A DNA stretch of 39,211 nucleotides. Origin: Cytophagaceae bacterium. GTDB taxonomy: Bacteria; Bacteroidota; Bacteroidia; Cytophagales; Cytophagaceae. The stretch's first letter is position 1. Each line of letters begins with the position of its first letter. The translations under genes were made by a program, and so were the position numbers. The stretch is taken from contig JAGKWN010000031.1 in assembly GCA_021151805.1 (NCBI GenBank), positions 1 through 39,211 of the forward strand, written 5' to 3'. Positions 16,494 through 26,468 of this stretch are shown here, piece by piece. The notes under the pieces were generated by a model that was not told the DNA's origin, ran no database searches, and saw only the letters and a program-made list of their open reading frames with translations.

Positions 16494-18785
16494 ATGATGA
16501 AAAAAATTACACGCTTTCTGATCGCGTTTTTTTGGATCGGTTTTATACTCGGAGTCTGCTTTGTATGGACATGGTTTTACATGGTTACACACAATACACA
16601 AAACTGGTTTGGATCCATGCCGGAACTGGAAGCATTGCAAAATCCTAAATCAAATATTTCATCTGAACTCTACACAGCCGACGGCATTATGTTCGGTAAA
16701 TACTACCGGGAAAACAGAACGAATGTGACCTATGAAGAACTTTCTCCTAACCTGATTAATGCATTGCTGGCAACTGAAGACATACGGTTTGATAAACACT
16801 CCGGTATTGATCTTCAAGGAAGCTTTGCCATTCTCTGGTATCTGATCAAGGGAGATAAAAGAGGTTCAAGTACAATTTCCCAACAGCTTGCTAAAAATTT
16901 ATTCCGTACCCGCGGAGCTAAATACGAAGGCAGCTGGGGCAAGAAAAATAACAAACTAAAGCTTGCAATCAACAAAACAAAAGAATGGATCCTGGCTGTT
17001 CAGCTTGAACGCGCTTATACAAAAAAGGAAATTATCACGCTGTATTTAAACACTGTTGACTTTGGCAGCAATGCATTCGGTATTGTTACAGCTTCACGTA
17101 CCTTCTTCTCCACCTCACAGGATAGCCTTACCATAAATCAATCAGCAATGCTTGTAGGTTTGCTGAAAGCGCCGAGCACTTACAGTCCGGTATACAATCC
17201 GGAAAGTGCTCTTGTCAGAAGAAATACAGTCCTGGAGCAGCTTACGAAATACAATTTTATAAGCACGGCACAATTTGCTACGTTATCAAAAGAGCCGATA
17301 GGCTTAAAGTATGAAGTAGAAAATCACAACAAAGGTTCTGCAACCTATTTCAGAAGTTATATTACCCGTTATTTATTGAAATGGTGTAATGACCGGGGCA
17401 TAGACCTATATGAAGACGGTATAAAAATATATACAACCATTGATTCCCGCATTCAGGCATATGCCGAATCTGCTGTAGCAGAGCATATGAAAACACTGCA
17501 AGGAAAGTTCTTTGCTTATTGGAACGGCAAAACACCTTGGCGCGACGAAGAATTTAAGGAACTTCCTTACTTCATTGAAAAGGCTGCAAAAAATACTGAC
17601 CGCTGGAAAGTACTTGACAAAGTATACGAAGGTGACACAGTAAAAATGTGGAAGGTCATGAATAAAAAAATACCCATGCGCGTATTCAGCTGGAAGGGTG
17701 AAATTGATACCGTAATGAGTCCGATGGACTCCATTCGCTATTACAAACACTTCCTGCACGCCGGCATGCTTTCTATGGACCCACATTCAGGCCACATCAA
17801 AGCGTGGGTTGGCGGCATTGATCACAAGCACTTCAAATACGACCACGTTAAACAGGGGGCCAGACAACCTGGCTCAACCTTTAAACCATTCGTATATACT
17901 GCCGCTGTTGACCTCGGCTATAGCCCTTGTTACGAGCTGCCGGACCTGCCGGTGACATTCCAGACAGGAGATGAAAATGAAACATGGACTCCACAAAACA
18001 GCGATGGAGAATATAGCGGACAGATGTTTTCAATACGGAAAGCAATGGCTAACTCCATCAACAGTATCACTGCCAACCTTGTAAAAAAAGTCGGACCTGC
18101 AACTGTAGTCGATTATGCGAAACGCATGGGTATTACAACTGATCTGCAACCTGTGCCTGCCTTATGCCTGGGCGTATTTGATGTTTATCTGTATGACATG
18201 GTAGGTGCGTACAGTACGTTTGTGAATAATGGTGTATGGACTGAGCCTATTTTCATTACACGTATCGAAGATAAAAACGGAAATGTGTTACAGGATTTTG
18301 TTCCTAAAACACGTGAAGCACTCAGCGAAGAGACAGCCTATTTAATGGTACACATGTTGAAAGGCGCTACAGAAGAAAAAGGTGGTACAGCACTAGGCCT
18401 GAACAAATACGGACTGCTTTGGAACGGCGCTGAAATAGGCGGCAAAACCGGAACCACTCAAAACTATTCCGATGGTTGGTTTATTGGCATTACAACCCAA
18501 TTAACAACCGGCATATGGGTTGGTGGTGACGACCGCTGCATCCACTTCAGAAGCATGAACGACGGACAAGGTGCCCGTATGGCCATGCCGATATGGGCAA
18601 TCTTCATGAATCATTTATATTCCGATCCTAAAACAGGTATAATTAAAGAGCGCTTCCCTATGCCTAAAGCCCCTTTAAGTGTTGAGATCAACTGCAAAAA
18701 ACTTAAAGAGGAGGGACAAAATAACAACCCCGATCTTCCAACAGAGCCCAATACAAAAAAAGAGCCGGATAAATATGATTTCTAA
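16494..18785 (+). CDS. mrcA: Penicillin-binding protein 1A (bifunctional transglycosylase/transpeptidase)
   Basis: The 763-residue class A penicillin-binding protein has an N-terminal membrane anchor (about 8-32). The glycosyltransferase family 51 domain includes EDIRFDKHSGID (Glu95 catalytic) and RGSSTISQQLAKNLF. The transpeptidase domain has all three motifs: STFK with Ser461 nucleophile, SIN at 521-523, and KTGT at 651-654. It polymerises lipid II and crosslinks peptidoglycan on the outer face of the inner membrane. Two Met codons are adjacent (16494 and 16497); either could start the protein. The C-terminal tail is polar (about 715-763). UvrC begins two bases after its stop. Confidence 0.95.
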   Translation: MMKKITRFLIAFFWIGFILGVCFVWTWFYMVTHNTQNWFGSMPELEALQNPKSNISSELYTADGIMFGKYYRENRTNVTYEELSPNLINALLATEDIRFDKHSGIDLQGSFAILWYLIKGDKRGSSTISQQLAKNLFRTRGAKYEGSWGKKNNKLKLAINKTKEWILAVQLERAYTKKEIITLYLNTVDFGSNAFGIVTASRTFFSTSQDSLTINQSAMLVGLLKAPSTYSPVYNPESALVRRNTVLEQLTKYNFISTAQFATLSKEPIGLKYEVENHNKGSATYFRSYITRYLLKWCNDRGIDLYEDGIKIYTTIDSRIQAYAESAVAEHMKTLQGKFFAYWNGKTPWRDEEFKELPYFIEKAAKNTDRWKVLDKVYEGDTVKMWKVMNKKIPMRVFSWKGEIDTVMSPMDSIRYYKHFLHAGMLSMDPHSGHIKAWVGGIDHKHFKYDHVKQGARQPGSTFKPFVYTAAVDLGYSPCYELPDLPVTFQTGDENETWTPQNSDGEYSGQMFSIRKAMANSINSITANLVKKVGPATVVDYAKRMGITTDLQPVPALCLGVFDVYLYDMVGAYSTFVNNGVWTEPIFITRIEDKNGNVLQDFVPKTREALSEETAYLMVHMLKGATEEKGGTALGLNKYGLLWNGAEIGGKTGTTQNYSDGWFIGITTQLTTGIWVGGDDRCIHFRSMNDGQGARMAMPIWAIFMNHLYSDPKTGIIKERFPMPKAPLSVEINCKKLKEEGQNNNPDLPTEPNTKKEPDKYDF

Positions 18786-18787
18786 TT

Positions 18788-20599
18788 ATGTTAGACCACG
18801 ACTCTATACGCGCTCTGTTGAATGAACTTCCCGGCTCCCCGGGGGTATACAGATTTTATTCTGCCGAAAATGAATTGATCTATGTTGGTAAAGCAAAAAG
18901 CTTACGTAAACGTGTAGCGAATTATTTTACCAATAAAAAAAATCTGGATACAAAGACCCGCAGCATGGTGCGCAAAATCGAGCGCGCAGAATATACCCTG
19001 GTGAATTCAGAATACGAAGCGCTGCTGCTGGAAAACAACCTGATCAAAGAGAATAAACCCAAGTACAATGTTCTCTTACGGGATGACAAAACATACCCAT
19101 TCATTTGTTTGTCTGCCGCGGATTTTCCTACGCTGACAACTACACGTAAAATAGAAAAAGGCAAAGGCGAATTCTTTGGCCCTTATACCAGCGGCCGTGC
19201 CATGCACTCGCTGGTGGAATCATTGCGCAAAACTTTTTTTGTGCGCACCTGCGACCTCAATTTAACGCCTAAGAATATTCAGGCAGGCAAATTCAAGGTA
19301 TGTTTGGAATACCACATTGGCAATTGCAAAGGCCCTTGCGAAGGTAAACAAAGCGCCGAGGAGTATGACGCCAGCATTGCTCAGATCAGAAATATACTGC
19401 GTGGAAATTTCTCTGCTGTAAAAAAATATTACCAGGAAAAAATGCTTCAGGCAGCAACCGAATTACAATTTGAAAAAGCACAGTTCCTGAAAGAACGTTA
19501 TGAATCTGTACTGGGCCTTGAAAAGAAAAGCTTAATTGTTAATCCCGACATTAACAACCTGGATGTTTACACGATCGTACGGCGCGACAACAGAGCTGCT
19601 GTGAATTACATGAGCATACTGCACGGTTCCGTAATTCGAACACGTACCATTGAACTTAAGACTGTATTGGACGAAACAGAGGAAGAACTGTTGCTGCACG
19701 CCTTTTTTACCATTCATGAACAAGGTTGGGATGAAAGCAAAGAAATCATCTGCAACATTGAATTGCCAACCCTACAGTCATACTCTAAAGTAAGCGTGCC
19801 GCAACGCGGTGATAAAAAACATTTGATTGATCTGTCTCTGAAAAATGCATGGCATACATTAACCCGCTATGATGAAAATAAAAAAGAGAAACCTGAATTA
19901 AGAATTCTGAAAAGACTCCAGGAAGATCTTTCGTTAAAAGAATTGCCCGCACATATTGAATGCTTTGATAACTCCAACATTCAAGGCACCAATCCTGTAG
20001 CAGCGATGGTTTGTTATAAAAACGGACGCCCGTCAAAAAAAGATTACAGACATTTTAATATTAAAACTGTAACAGGTCCGAATGATTTTGCTTCCATGTA
20101 TGAAATTGTTTACAGGCGCTATAAGCGCATGCAGGAAGAAGACACCCCATTCCCTACCCTGATCATTATTGATGGTGGTAAAGGTCAGCTATCCTTTGCC
20201 TGCCAGGCCTTAAAAGATTTAGGCGTATACGGGCAAATCCCGATCATAAGTATTGCTAAAAATCTGGAAGAATTATTTTTTCCGGGGGATAATGATCCGC
20301 TGTATTTAGATAAAAAATCGGAATCATTAAAATTGATCCAGCAGATCCGTGATGACACGCACAACTTCGCGATTACATTTCACCGGCAAAAGCGAAGCAA
20401 AGACACGATGCTTAAATCTCAGTTTGAAGAGCTGAAAGGTGTTGGCCCTGCAACACGTAAAAAACTTGTCGCGCATTTTAAAACATTCAAGAAAGTTAAA
20501 GAAGCCAGCCTCGCAGAGCTTACATCTGTAATTGGTGTGGCAAAGGCTACATCCCTTTGGGAAACCTTCCAGACAGAGAAAGAAAATCCTGGCACTTAA
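18788..20599 (+). CDS. uvrC: Excinuclease ABC subunit C
   Basis: The 603-residue protein has the full UvrC layout. The GIY-YIG nuclease domain is at about 14-95 (GVY at 19-21, IYVGK at 31-35). A four-Cys set follows (Cys155, 172, 180, 184), matching the cysteines reported to bind an iron-sulphur cluster in UvrC. A UVR motif that contacts UvrB lies near 205-240, then an RNase H-like nuclease domain (HIECFDNSNIQG, IIDGGKGQL). A tandem helix-hairpin-helix ends the protein (LKGVGPATRKKLVAHF). UvrC makes both incisions in nucleotide excision repair. It starts two bases after the penicillin-binding protein gene. No clear terminator follows in the next 136 bases. Confidence 0.97.
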   Translation: MLDHDSIRALLNELPGSPGVYRFYSAENELIYVGKAKSLRKRVANYFTNKKNLDTKTRSMVRKIERAEYTLVNSEYEALLLENNLIKENKPKYNVLLRDDKTYPFICLSAADFPTLTTTRKIEKGKGEFFGPYTSGRAMHSLVESLRKTFFVRTCDLNLTPKNIQAGKFKVCLEYHIGNCKGPCEGKQSAEEYDASIAQIRNILRGNFSAVKKYYQEKMLQAATELQFEKAQFLKERYESVLGLEKKSLIVNPDINNLDVYTIVRRDNRAAVNYMSILHGSVIRTRTIELKTVLDETEEELLLHAFFTIHEQGWDESKEIICNIELPTLQSYSKVSVPQRGDKKHLIDLSLKNAWHTLTRYDENKKEKPELRILKRLQEDLSLKELPAHIECFDNSNIQGTNPVAAMVCYKNGRPSKKDYRHFNIKTVTGPNDFASMYEIVYRRYKRMQEEDTPFPTLIIIDGGKGQLSFACQALKDLGVYGQIPIISIAKNLEELFFPGDNDPLYLDKKSESLKLIQQIRDDTHNFAITFHRQKRSKDTMLKSQFEELKGVGPATRKKLVAHFKTFKKVKEASLAELTSVIGVAKATSLWETFQTEKENPGT

Positions 20600-20735
20600 A
20601 TATCTTCTTTTGTTAATTATAATTTTTACCTGAATAATTAAATTCTAGTTAAATATTTAAAGCAAATAAAAACATTCCATGTAACCGGATACTTTTTTAG
20701 AGTATCTTTACTATCATTCGTTTAAATTTTCTGAT

Positions 20736-21707
20736 ATGAGCACTACATCTGCATCCGGCTCAAAACCTGAGTTAGATATACTGAAATTTTTTGCTATTAT
20801 TCTAATCACAAATTCGCACATCAATCACCTCTACCCTATTCATAATATGGGTACCGGCGGCAGCCTTGGCAATACAATTTTTTTCCTGGTATCATCTATC
20901 GGACTTACATTGAGCTTGAACAAAAGATGCGTCCCCTTTGGCTCCTGGTTTTATAAGCGGGCATCACGTACTTATCTGATTACGTGGGTTGCAACAATCA
21001 TCTTTCTGTTAATCGGCTATTATTCTATTCAATTAAACTTTGCTGACATATTCGCGCAGTTTATTTATCCTACCGGATATTGGTTTATTCCAGCCATCAC
21101 CTTATTCTATATTCCTACTTATTTCGTCATTACCAATTATTCAGAGAAAGTATTTTTATATACTTCTGCCTTTATCATGCTGGTTTACTTTGGCACCTAC
21201 TTTTCACTTATGGATATCCATTCCTGGACAGTAGAATCAAAGTCTTTATTCAAATGGATCTTCTATCTTGAAGTAATGATACTGGGTGTATACGTGGCAA
21301 ACAATTATGAAAAATATGCATACACAGGAAAAATGGATATTGCGATATTCTTTCTGTTAACGCTATTCTTCTTTGGCTTCAAGTTCGCAACCACAAAATA
21401 CAATGTACTTATGCCTTTGCAATTTTTATTGCAATTGGTAACAATTCCCTGGGTGATTTACTTTTTAAAAATAACAAGATCGCAGGCAATACACCAGGCA
21501 CTGACCAACTGGAAGTATTTAAGCATAACCATTATCTTTATTTCTTCCATTACGTTAGAAATTTATTTATTACAAAGCTTCTTCTACAATATGGACTTTG
21601 TTAAAAGACAAATATTCCCGCTTAATATTGTTCTCTTCTCCATCCTGCTAACACTGGCGGCCTGGGCATTATCAAAGGCATTTGGCATGGTCTATTCAAA
21701 AAAATAA
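20736..21707 (+). CDS. Acyltransferase-3 family membrane O-acyltransferase
   Basis: The 323-residue protein has about ten hydrophobic segments and the acyltransferase-3 N-terminal pattern ELDILKFFAIILITNSHINH, where the conserved His sits at the end of helix 1. A second conserved patch is RASRTYLITW. Such enzymes O-acetylate or succinylate cell-surface glycans across the inner membrane. Upstream, TATCTTTA (20703-20710) is a one-mismatch fit to the -7 promoter box, 25 bases before the ATG. The gene converges on the exopolysaccharide cluster, and only four bases separate the stops, so it likely modifies the product of that cluster. The substrate is inference. Confidence 0.85.
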   Translation: MSTTSASGSKPELDILKFFAIILITNSHINHLYPIHNMGTGGSLGNTIFFLVSSIGLTLSLNKRCVPFGSWFYKRASRTYLITWVATIIFLLIGYYSIQLNFADIFAQFIYPTGYWFIPAITLFYIPTYFVITNYSEKVFLYTSAFIMLVYFGTYFSLMDIHSWTVESKSLFKWIFYLEVMILGVYVANNYEKYAYTGKMDIAIFFLLTLFFFGFKFATTKYNVLMPLQFLLQLVTIPWVIYFLKITRSQAIHQALTNWKYLSITIIFISSITLEIYLLQSFFYNMDFVKRQIFPLNIVLFSILLTLAAWALSKAFGMVYSKK

Positions 21708-21711
21708 TTGT

Positions 21712-22902
21712 TCAGATCGCATCATATACCTTTCGTACGATTTTACTCCACTCATAATTTTCAGATTTGCTCAATGCTTTTTCAGATTCGATTTTGAGTA
21801 ACTCTGAATTGTTTGAGTAGTCTGCTAACAGCGTTGCAATGTTTGTCGTGATCTGATCAATCGTTTTATTTTGAACAGGTATAACGTTCTGCGTTTCTTT
21901 ACCAACAAAAACCGGAGGCCCGCCTTTGTCCAGGCAAATAACCGGCAATGCGTGTGCCATCGCCTCAATCACCACAAAACCTCCGCTATCGTGCAGGCTT
22001 GGGAATAAAAAAACATGAGCTTTTCTATATTCTTCATACAAGTCCTTTTGCGGCAGTTTACTTATAAATTCTACCTTGTCTGATACGTTCAGGTCCGCGG
22101 CCAGCTTTACAAGTTCTGCTTTATATTTACCGCTTCCTACAATTTTAAAACGTATGGCCGGGTTTGATTTTACAGCCTTTGCGAAACTTTCCAACGCTAT
22201 GTGAATGCCCTTCCAGTATAATAACTGCCCTGCATATAAAATAGTAAACGCTGTATGCTTTTCAATAGAAACACTTACTGCTTTATTAATTCCAATCGCC
22301 GGTGTAATCGATGTTTTGCTTTTATATTTTTCGGGAATTTTATCGAAGGTGTCGTTCGTTGCAGCAAAAATTCTGTAAGATTTTAAATATGCCCGATTAA
22401 TGAATAGGTTCATCGAATTGATGGTATTAATACACGTACGCATACGTTCCAGCAGCCTTGGTATAAAGGGCAACGTGGCAGTAAGATTTGGTGAAGATTC
22501 TTCCCCACCTGCAATGGGCCCAAAGATAAACTTGCCTTTCAGTTTATATAAAAAGATCGGAAAACGATACGATACATACGTGATGTGCTGTACAATATCA
22601 AACGGCTCTTTGATGCGCTTTTTAATCATCAGATAAGCACCGGCCTGCCACAACGTATAGTAAAAATATATGCCCGTGATTTTTTTTGCTTTTAAAATTA
22701 CAGATGGCAAATCGTAATAAATAAATTTCAGATTGGAAGGAATTGAAGCAGACTCCGTTTCTATGAATTCGCGGTTATCCTTGCGGGTAAGCACAGTAAC
22801 TTCATGCCCAAGCTTCGCAATTTCTATTGCCCAGTTCCACCCTACTGCAGGTTCAGAACCATGATTAGGTCTGCATGCATACGCCGATAATAATACTTTC
22901 AT
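21712..22902 (-). CDS. GT4-type glycosyltransferase (last gene of the polysaccharide cluster)
   Basis: The 396-residue GT-B enzyme begins MKVLLSAYACRPNHGSEP and continues AVGWNWAIEIAKLGHEV, the N-terminal glycine motif region. The C-terminal donor-binding domain includes ILYAGQLLYWKG, the loop FLFPSLHDSGGFVVIEAMAHALPVI (with an E-x-M-A pattern), and DKGGPPVFV. It shares the opening pattern SAYxCxPNxGSEPxxGWxW with the enzyme at 31213-32421, so the two are relatives at opposite ends of the glycosyltransferase block. Such enzymes transfer a sugar from a nucleotide donor to the lipid-linked repeat unit in the cytoplasm. Sugar and linkage cannot be read from the sequence. Confidence 0.9.
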   Translation of the reverse strand: MKVLLSAYACRPNHGSEPAVGWNWAIEIAKLGHEVTVLTRKDNREFIETESASIPSNLKFIYYDLPSVILKAKKITGIYFYYTLWQAGAYLMIKKRIKEPFDIVQHITYVSYRFPIFLYKLKGKFIFGPIAGGEESSPNLTATLPFIPRLLERMRTCINTINSMNLFINRAYLKSYRIFAATNDTFDKIPEKYKSKTSITPAIGINKAVSVSIEKHTAFTILYAGQLLYWKGIHIALESFAKAVKSNPAIRFKIVGSGKYKAELVKLAADLNVSDKVEFISKLPQKDLYEEYRKAHVFLFPSLHDSGGFVVIEAMAHALPVICLDKGGPPVFVGKETQNVIPVQNKTIDQITTNIATLLADYSNNSELLKIESEKALSKSENYEWSKIVRKVYDAI

Positions 22903-22933
22903 TTAATATGGATTGTTAACATACATGCGGCAT

Positions 22934-24244
22934 TCAAAAATTATTATTTTTAGCAACAACATTCAGGCATCTCAGCTTTAGAAATGTTGTATACGTAAAT
23001 CCGTTTAGCGTCAGATTCTGCAACGTAACCCGATTATTTTCCAGCAATACATTTTTGCAGTCGTACAATGAAATAGCCGACCTGCTGGACTTGACAATAA
23101 AGCCGCTTATTTGTATCGCATTCCCGGAAATAGTAATATCTGTTGCCGGATTAGTATCGCTGCCTTGCACTTTAATAGCTTCCCGCACATGGTAAAAAGT
23201 TTTTTGTGCAGAATAGAACTTGTTTGCTGAAATCATAACCGAATGCTGAGTCCAGCCTGGCACTTCAAAAGGAAGCATCAATATGCCTGTACTGAAATCA
23301 TTAAATATATTATTATCTATTTTTAAATAATTACATTCTACACGTATACCATAATTAGAACTTAACACCGCGCCATTTTTCATTGAACCCAATGGAATTG
23401 CCTGAAAAAATTTATTACCCTCAATAAAAGTAGAATCTTTTGAGGCCGGAAAAGTTTTTGGCGGCTGAATAATCAAATGTTCTTCACTGAAGTTCCTGGT
23501 TTCATTGGATATGATCTCCAGCCCATATGCTATTGCAATCACGAATCCATCCATCGCACGTTTTGTATGAGTCAACGCTACATTGCTGCCTGTATAACCA
23601 TCGGCAACATTGTTTGATATTTTCACATTGTAACATTGTCCGTTGGCATTATCTGCCAGCCAAATATATACTGCAGGCGCCGAGCTGTCTTGTGCGTTAT
23701 CATGTCCCCGCGGACTGGCAAATGTATTATTATAAATAAAGAGACCTTTTACACCTTGCGCAGATATGGCTGTACTGAAGCCTTCAAACCTGCAGTTTCT
23801 TACGGAGAAATTAATGATCGAATTTTCATTTGTACCCAACAACTGCAAGGCATTTGTTTGTTCCAGCGTTATGCCATGAGTATTCTCAAAAAATATATTT
23901 TCGATCGACACATTCAGGTTCTTATTAAAGATATAGAGCAAACAACCTTTAGGTTGAGAAGTTGTGATTTTAGTTCCGGCTTCTCCGTATATGCGGATCG
24001 TCTTTACACCCGACTGATCCATCAGTAAAATTTTATTGTAAGGAGAACCGAATTGTTCGCATTTGTAAGTACCAGCAGGAATAAATAAATCTTCTCCTAT
24101 AAGTAATGCCCTGGCAATAGCAAGGTTCAGATAAGGAGCGTCGTCTTGTATACCATCACCTTTGGCACCTACAGACTTTGCATCAAGCGCTACAGATATC
24201 AGATGCAAAAGAAAAAATCCAAGCAACAATGAATATCTTTTCAT
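22934..24244 (-). CDS. Secreted right-handed beta-helix protein, pectate-lyase-superfamily type
   Basis: The 436-residue protein has a signal peptide (MKRYSLLLGFFLLHLISVA) and then the pectate-lyase-3 opening DAKSVGAKGDGIQDDAPYLN (21-40). The rest shows repeated beta-strand turns with Asn-rich rungs (for example NISIENIFFENT-like, ISNNVADGY, IEGNKFFQ, ISANKFYSA, ISGNAIQISG, LENNRVTLQN). This is a parallel beta-helix. Family members are polysaccharide lyases, hydrolases or epimerases acting on acidic glycans. No catalytic residues are assigned here. No type IX C-terminal sorting domain is visible, so a periplasmic location is likely. It lies 31 bases from the next gene within the polysaccharide operon and may trim, epimerise or degrade the polymer. 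Confidence 0.85.
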   Translation of the reverse strand: MKRYSLLLGFFLLHLISVALDAKSVGAKGDGIQDDAPYLNLAIARALLIGEDLFIPAGTYKCEQFGSPYNKILLMDQSGVKTIRIYGEAGTKITTSQPKGCLLYIFNKNLNVSIENIFFENTHGITLEQTNALQLLGTNENSIINFSVRNCRFEGFSTAISAQGVKGLFIYNNTFASPRGHDNAQDSSAPAVYIWLADNANGQCYNVKISNNVADGYTGSNVALTHTKRAMDGFVIAIAYGLEIISNETRNFSEEHLIIQPPKTFPASKDSTFIEGNKFFQAIPLGSMKNGAVLSSNYGIRVECNYLKIDNNIFNDFSTGILMLPFEVPGWTQHSVMISANKFYSAQKTFYHVREAIKVQGSDTNPATDITISGNAIQISGFIVKSSRSAISLYDCKNVLLENNRVTLQNLTLNGFTYTTFLKLRCLNVVAKNNNF

Positions 24245-24281
24245 AAACGTGTTATGTTTGGGTTGGGGTTAACACATACAA

Positions 24282-25088
24282 TCACTTTTTCATATTCTTA
24301 TTATCCTGCTCGATCTGCCATAAATTGGCCCAAACATTAAATCTATAATTTGCATACAGTACGCAAAGTATAAGGCCATTTACACCATCCAGCATGGCAC
24401 GTTGATATAGGTATTTTTTCAGAAACGTTTTCGTAGGATCCCACAATAGTTTGTAAACACTGAATGTGTCTCCATCTGCAAACATTTGCTTTGCCTCAAT
24501 GAGTGCATACTTTGCATTTGTTTTTGCAACAAACTTCTCTATCGATGGATAAGCATCATGCCAGATAAAATATTTATCGCCGATCGAAATCATTTTTTTC
24601 GATGCAGGTTTTAAATGAATAAAGCCTTTGAAGATTTTCATATTCTCCTCTGTGAAATTATTCATGTACAAATCCTTTTTAAAGAACAAAGGACTGCTCT
24701 CCAGATAAAATCCACCGCGCTTAATGTAATTGGCGAAATAAAAATACAGCTTCCCGATTGCGATCAGATCTGCATCTGAAGTAGCAACCAACTCTTTTAA
24801 TTTCAGGCTTAATTCTTCTGTAATATATTCATCTGCATCGAGTACTAAAATCCAGTCTCCGGTGGCATGTGAAATAGCATAATGCCTTGCTGGTTCTACA
24901 AAGCCTACCTTTTCATGATAAATAACTTTCGCACCAAGACTATTTGCAATGTTAACGGTATCATCATCGCTATACATATCACACACAACGATCTCGTCTG
25001 CAAATGTCAATACACTTTCAACACATTTTTTAATATGTGCTTCTTCATTAAACGTATTAATAACAACTGATATTTTTGCGTTTTTCAT
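24282..25088 (-). CDS. GT2-family glycosyltransferase
   Basis: The 268-residue protein has a GT-A fold start (ISVVINTFNEEAHIKKCVES), then EIVVCDMYSDDDTV and GDWILVLDADEYI, where DAD is the DxD-like metal and nucleotide-sugar motif. The pattern is close to WaaE/KdtX-type beta-glycosyltransferases that add sugars to lipopolysaccharide cores. The C-terminal part is basic and amphipathic. It sits seven bases downstream of the second flippase gene in the polysaccharide operon. The role is addition of one sugar of the repeat unit; the exact sugar is unknown. Confidence 0.92.
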   Translation of the reverse strand: MKNAKISVVINTFNEEAHIKKCVESVLTFADEIVVCDMYSDDDTVNIANSLGAKVIYHEKVGFVEPARHYAISHATGDWILVLDADEYITEELSLKLKELVATSDADLIAIGKLYFYFANYIKRGGFYLESSPLFFKKDLYMNNFTEENMKIFKGFIHLKPASKKMISIGDKYFIWHDAYPSIEKFVAKTNAKYALIEAKQMFADGDTFSVYKLLWDPTKTFLKKYLYQRAMLDGVNGLILCVLYANYRFNVWANLWQIEQDNKNMKK

Positions 25089-25095
25089 ACTGCTA

Positions 25096-26403
25096 TCAAT
25101 AAACTTTATAATTATTCTTTCTAAGAATGATCAACGATACTACAACAATTGTCAATTCAATCATGTACAGCGACGCACAGGTTCCGTATGCATTAAAAAC
25201 GGGCACAAGACTCATGCTAATAATGATATTCATAACGAAACCGATTGAATTGATCTTCAGGAAATGTTTATCCATTTTAAGATTTAGCATTACCTGGTAG
25301 CACAATATATTTACCAATGTTGATATAACTAATAATGGCGCCAGTGTTTGCAGAATAGCTACCGAGCTTTCGAATTTATCTCCGTATAAAATATCAATGA
25401 TCAACCTGGATGCAACAATCAAACACCCGGAAACGGCCGCTACAGCAAGTAGTATTTTAGGGATAAGTTTCTTTACCGTCTGTAAACCGATCTCCGTTGA
25501 TTCTTTAAATTTAGTTGCAAGGTGCGGATACAAAACCTGTGAAATGGGAAATAACGACAGACTTGCAATCACTGAATACACCTTCATAGACGCTGTATAA
25601 TACCCAACTGTTTCATAGCTGGTAAGATATCCCAGCAAAACAATTGTTGAGGTTGTATTGAAGTTAACAATTACTATTGATATAAATAATAGAAAGTTTG
25701 ATTTTATTTTATGCATACTTTCCCTGATCGGCAACCACCTGAAATTGACTTTAAACTTCATGTGGGCATAGATAAGTGTTGCTACTGCAGTCAAAAACAT
25801 TGTCAAACCATTAATCAACTGGTATAAATTATAATCTGTAGCCTCTTTAATCAATAGGAAAATAAAGCCCATAGAAGCTACCCTGAATATCAAATTCGTG
25901 ATGGTAAAAACGGTAAGTTTTTGCATTCCCTGAAACAACCAGGGCGAATAAAAAATTGCACTGATCACAGACGCATACGAAACATAATATAAAAATATAT
26001 GACTCGAATATTTTTCAGAAGACAGTATAATAACAAAATATAAAAGGCTGGAAACCGTAAACAATAAAATTTTACTATTTATTACCTCATTGAAAATTGC
26101 ACTTACTTTTTCCTTGTCTTCCCGAACTACTGATATTTCACGGGTTGCAGCGTAATCAAACCCATAATTAATGATCAAGGTAAAATACGTCAGGAAAGAA
26201 GTAGCAAAGTTTACCAGTCCCAAATTTTCAGGGCCTAATACACGGCTCACATACGGAATAACAAAAAGCGGGAACAACAAATTGATAGATTGAATTGCCG
26301 CTAAAGACAAAAACTGTTTAGATAGCTTATGACTTATTAAATCGACAATCCCTTTTGAAGATAATACCGACTTATATTTATTAATTAAGGTTTTAAGTCC
26401 CAC
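25096..26403 (-). CDS. Polysaccharide flippase (Wzx-type), second of the cluster
   Basis: The 435-residue protein has about twelve membrane segments of the MOP/polysaccharide transporter fold. Typical features are QSINLLFPLFVIPYVSRVLG, GLVNFATSFLTYF and GFDYAATREIS near the N-terminus, the last being strongly conserved in O-antigen and exopolysaccharide flippases. The protein moves lipid-linked repeat units across the inner membrane. An N-terminal extension of about 28 residues precedes the first membrane segment. Another flippase lies at 34397-35764 in the same operon, with little resemblance in sequence. A 65-base AT-rich gap separates it from the upstream glycosyltransferase. Confidence 0.9.
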   Translation of the reverse strand: MGLKTLINKYKSVLSSKGIVDLISHKLSKQFLSLAAIQSINLLFPLFVIPYVSRVLGPENLGLVNFATSFLTYFTLIINYGFDYAATREISVVREDKEKVSAIFNEVINSKILLFTVSSLLYFVIILSSEKYSSHIFLYYVSYASVISAIFYSPWLFQGMQKLTVFTITNLIFRVASMGFIFLLIKEATDYNLYQLINGLTMFLTAVATLIYAHMKFKVNFRWLPIRESMHKIKSNFLLFISIVIVNFNTTSTIVLLGYLTSYETVGYYTASMKVYSVIASLSLFPISQVLYPHLATKFKESTEIGLQTVKKLIPKILLAVAAVSGCLIVASRLIIDILYGDKFESSVAILQTLAPLLVISTLVNILCYQVMLNLKMDKHFLKINSIGFVMNIIISMSLVPVFNAYGTCASLYMIELTIVVVSLIILRKNNYKVY

Positions 26404-26468
26404 AAAAAACTTTGTTAAATAATTTATTTACTTTTCAGTAATACTATGCTCATCTTCGACACGCTTGC

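Noticed and set aside
17406..17786. Open frame of 126 codons on the minus strand inside the penicillin-binding protein gene
   Set aside because: It is antisense to a well-conserved enzyme and has no recognisable feature.
23636..24028. Open frame of 130 codons on the plus strand inside the beta-helix gene
   Set aside because: It lies wholly antisense to a gene with a signal peptide and clear repeats, and its own translation shows no motif.
24249..24275. Six-base inverted repeat before the beta-helix gene
   Set aside because: The stem is short with a long loop, so it may be chance.
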